Of a stretch of DNA of 21,374 nucleotides, positions 20,617 through 21,374 are shown piece by piece (position 1 is the first letter of the stretch; every line of letters starts with the position of its first letter). The DNA lies in NCBI GenBank assembly GCA_022712735.1, contig JAFLKA010000404.1, positions 1 through 21,374 on the forward strand, written 5' to 3'. The position numbers and the translations under genes were made by a program. This DNA comes from Marinosulfonomonas sp. (GTDB taxonomy: Bacteria; Pseudomonadota; Alphaproteobacteria; Rhodobacterales; Rhodobacteraceae). A model generated the notes under the pieces. That model had not been told where the DNA came from. It did not search any database and saw nothing but the letters and a program-made list of their open reading frames with translations.

Positions 20617-21374
20617 ATGTCTGAACCTGTATCCAATGCGGAAATCGAGGATGTGCTGTCGTCTATCCGGCGGCTTGTGTCGAACGATGTTGCGGAATCG
20701 CAAGATGCTGTAGCGGATGAGCCCGCCGCAAAGCTGATTTTGACTGCGGATTTCCGCGTTTCCGAGCCGGATGATGCGCCTTCCGAAGAGGATATAGCGC
20801 AAGACGCAAAGGTGTCTGAAACAGAGCCCCCCGAAACGGAGGATGACGCCCCGCTCGAGTTTCACCACACCGTGCGCCCCTCAGAAGAGGATACGCAAAC
20901 AGCGCAAGCTGATGAACCGGATCAAGCAGATACCAACGAGGTGTGGCAGGATTTGGCAGAACAGGCCGAAGATGCCGCGCTGGATGATGATGACACAACG
21001 CCATCCCTTGAAAGCACCATCGCAGATCTTGAGGCAGCAATTGGCCAGCAAGATGGCGAGTGGGAGCCGGATGGCAGTGACTTTGAGGAAGATGCCGACG
21101 CCGAAGAGGTGATGTCAGAGCCGGTTCAGGACTGGATCGATGGCACGGCCCAAGAGGTTGGTGCCGGGAGTGCTGCGGCTGCTGCACTTGAAGATGAAGC
21201 CGAGGGCGCCGATCTGTTCGGCGCCGAGGAATGGGTGATCGACGAAGAAACCTTGCGTGACATGGTCAGCGATATCGTGCGTCAGGAATTGCAGGGTGCG
21301 CTGGGCGAACGGATCACCCGCAACGTGCGCAAACTTGTGCGCCGTGAAATCAACCGCGTGCTGGCCGCACAAGA
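20617..21374 (+). CDS. PopZ/DUF2497-type polar organising protein (partial)
   Basis: Runs off the window end after 252 codons; the 3' end is missing. Polar scaffold proteins of this family anchor chromosome origins and signalling proteins at the cell pole. The N-terminal helix NAEIEDVLSSIRRLVSND matches the DUF2497 start; a very acidic, Pro/Glu/Asp-rich disordered spacer of about 180 residues follows; the C-terminal helices ETLRDMVSDIVRQELQGALG and ITRNVRKLVRREINRVLA match the oligomerisation region. This tripartite layout is characteristic of PopZ-like proteins, with an unusually long acidic spacer. It follows tolC by 72 bp; the valine-tRNA synthetase gene often comes next, which cannot be verified here. 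Confidence 0.8.
   Translation, partial: MSEPVSNAEIEDVLSSIRRLVSNDVAESQDAVADEPAAKLILTADFRVSEPDDAPSEEDIAQDAKVSETEPPETEDDAPLEFHHTVRPSEEDTQTAQADEPDQADTNEVWQDLAEQAEDAALDDDDTTPSLESTIADLEAAIGQQDGEWEPDGSDFEEDADAEEVMSEPVQDWIDGTAQEVGAGSAAAAALEDEAEGADLFGAEEWVIDEETLRDMVSDIVRQELQGALGERITRNVRKLVRREINRVLAAQ

Noticed and set aside
20663..21187. 174-residue minus-strand open frame at the window end
   Set aside because: His/Pro/Arg-rich antisense shadow of the acidic spacer of the PopZ-like protein.
1..21374. CRISPR array, rRNA, phage structural or terminase genes, conjugation genes
   Set aside because: Looked for regular spaced repeats and family motifs; none seen.

Overview
The window looks like a chromosomal segment of an alphaproteobacterium of the Rhodobacterales (roseobacter) type. 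The evidence is the right flank, which has the order tRNA-Cys, protein-L-isoaspartate methyltransferase, TolC-type outer membrane protein, PopZ/DUF2497-type polar protein, together with an alphaproteobacterial LexA box (GTTC-N7-GTTC) and moderately GC-rich flanks. This assignment comes from recognising families, not from a database search.

Layout. (1) 1-2688 is a surface-glycan biosynthesis flank: a DXD glycosyltransferase, a convergent sulfotransferase and a NeuB-family nonulosonate synthase. (2) 2689-18275 is read here as one genomic island integrated at the 3' end of tRNA-Cys. The last 12 bases of the tRNA gene, including the encoded CCA (18264-18275), recur exactly at 2689-2700, and a 474-residue tyrosine integrase lies beside the intact tRNA. 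(3) 18264-21374 is the housekeeping flank.

The island has two compositional halves. The left half (about 3.1-9.1 kb) is GC-richer. It holds a secreted three-repeat cysteine protein, a phage-type immunity region (short XRE repressor, divergent two-gene operon, three operators), a DUF6161-like membrane protein, a LexA box, and a rightward operon of tightly packed small genes. That operon includes an XRE regulator, a sulfotransferase-like P-loop protein and a DUF2786 protein, and it starts at two more copies of the same operator, one of them inside the promoter spacer. Repressor, operators and SOS box together suggest a lysogeny-like switch without recognisable virion genes. The right half (about 9.1-18.2 kb) is AT-richer. 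It encodes an RFC/DnaX-like orphan clamp-loader ATPase with an unidentified 256-residue partner, an HUH replication initiator with a DUF6626-like neighbour, a very AT-rich hairpin-bearing region that is a candidate origin, a minimal 190-residue tyrosine recombinase, the large integrase, and two lipoproteins of the heparin-lyase-I-like fold that look like cargo.

Most novel points: a tRNA-integrated element combining an HUH initiator with a clamp-loader-like ATPase and surface polysaccharide-lyase-like lipoproteins; a five-site operator regulon that includes a predicted near-leaderless transcript; and a chimeric scar in which a second recombinase 3' end is joined to an IS3-family orfA remnant. 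No virion structural genes, terminase, CRISPR array or rRNA were seen.
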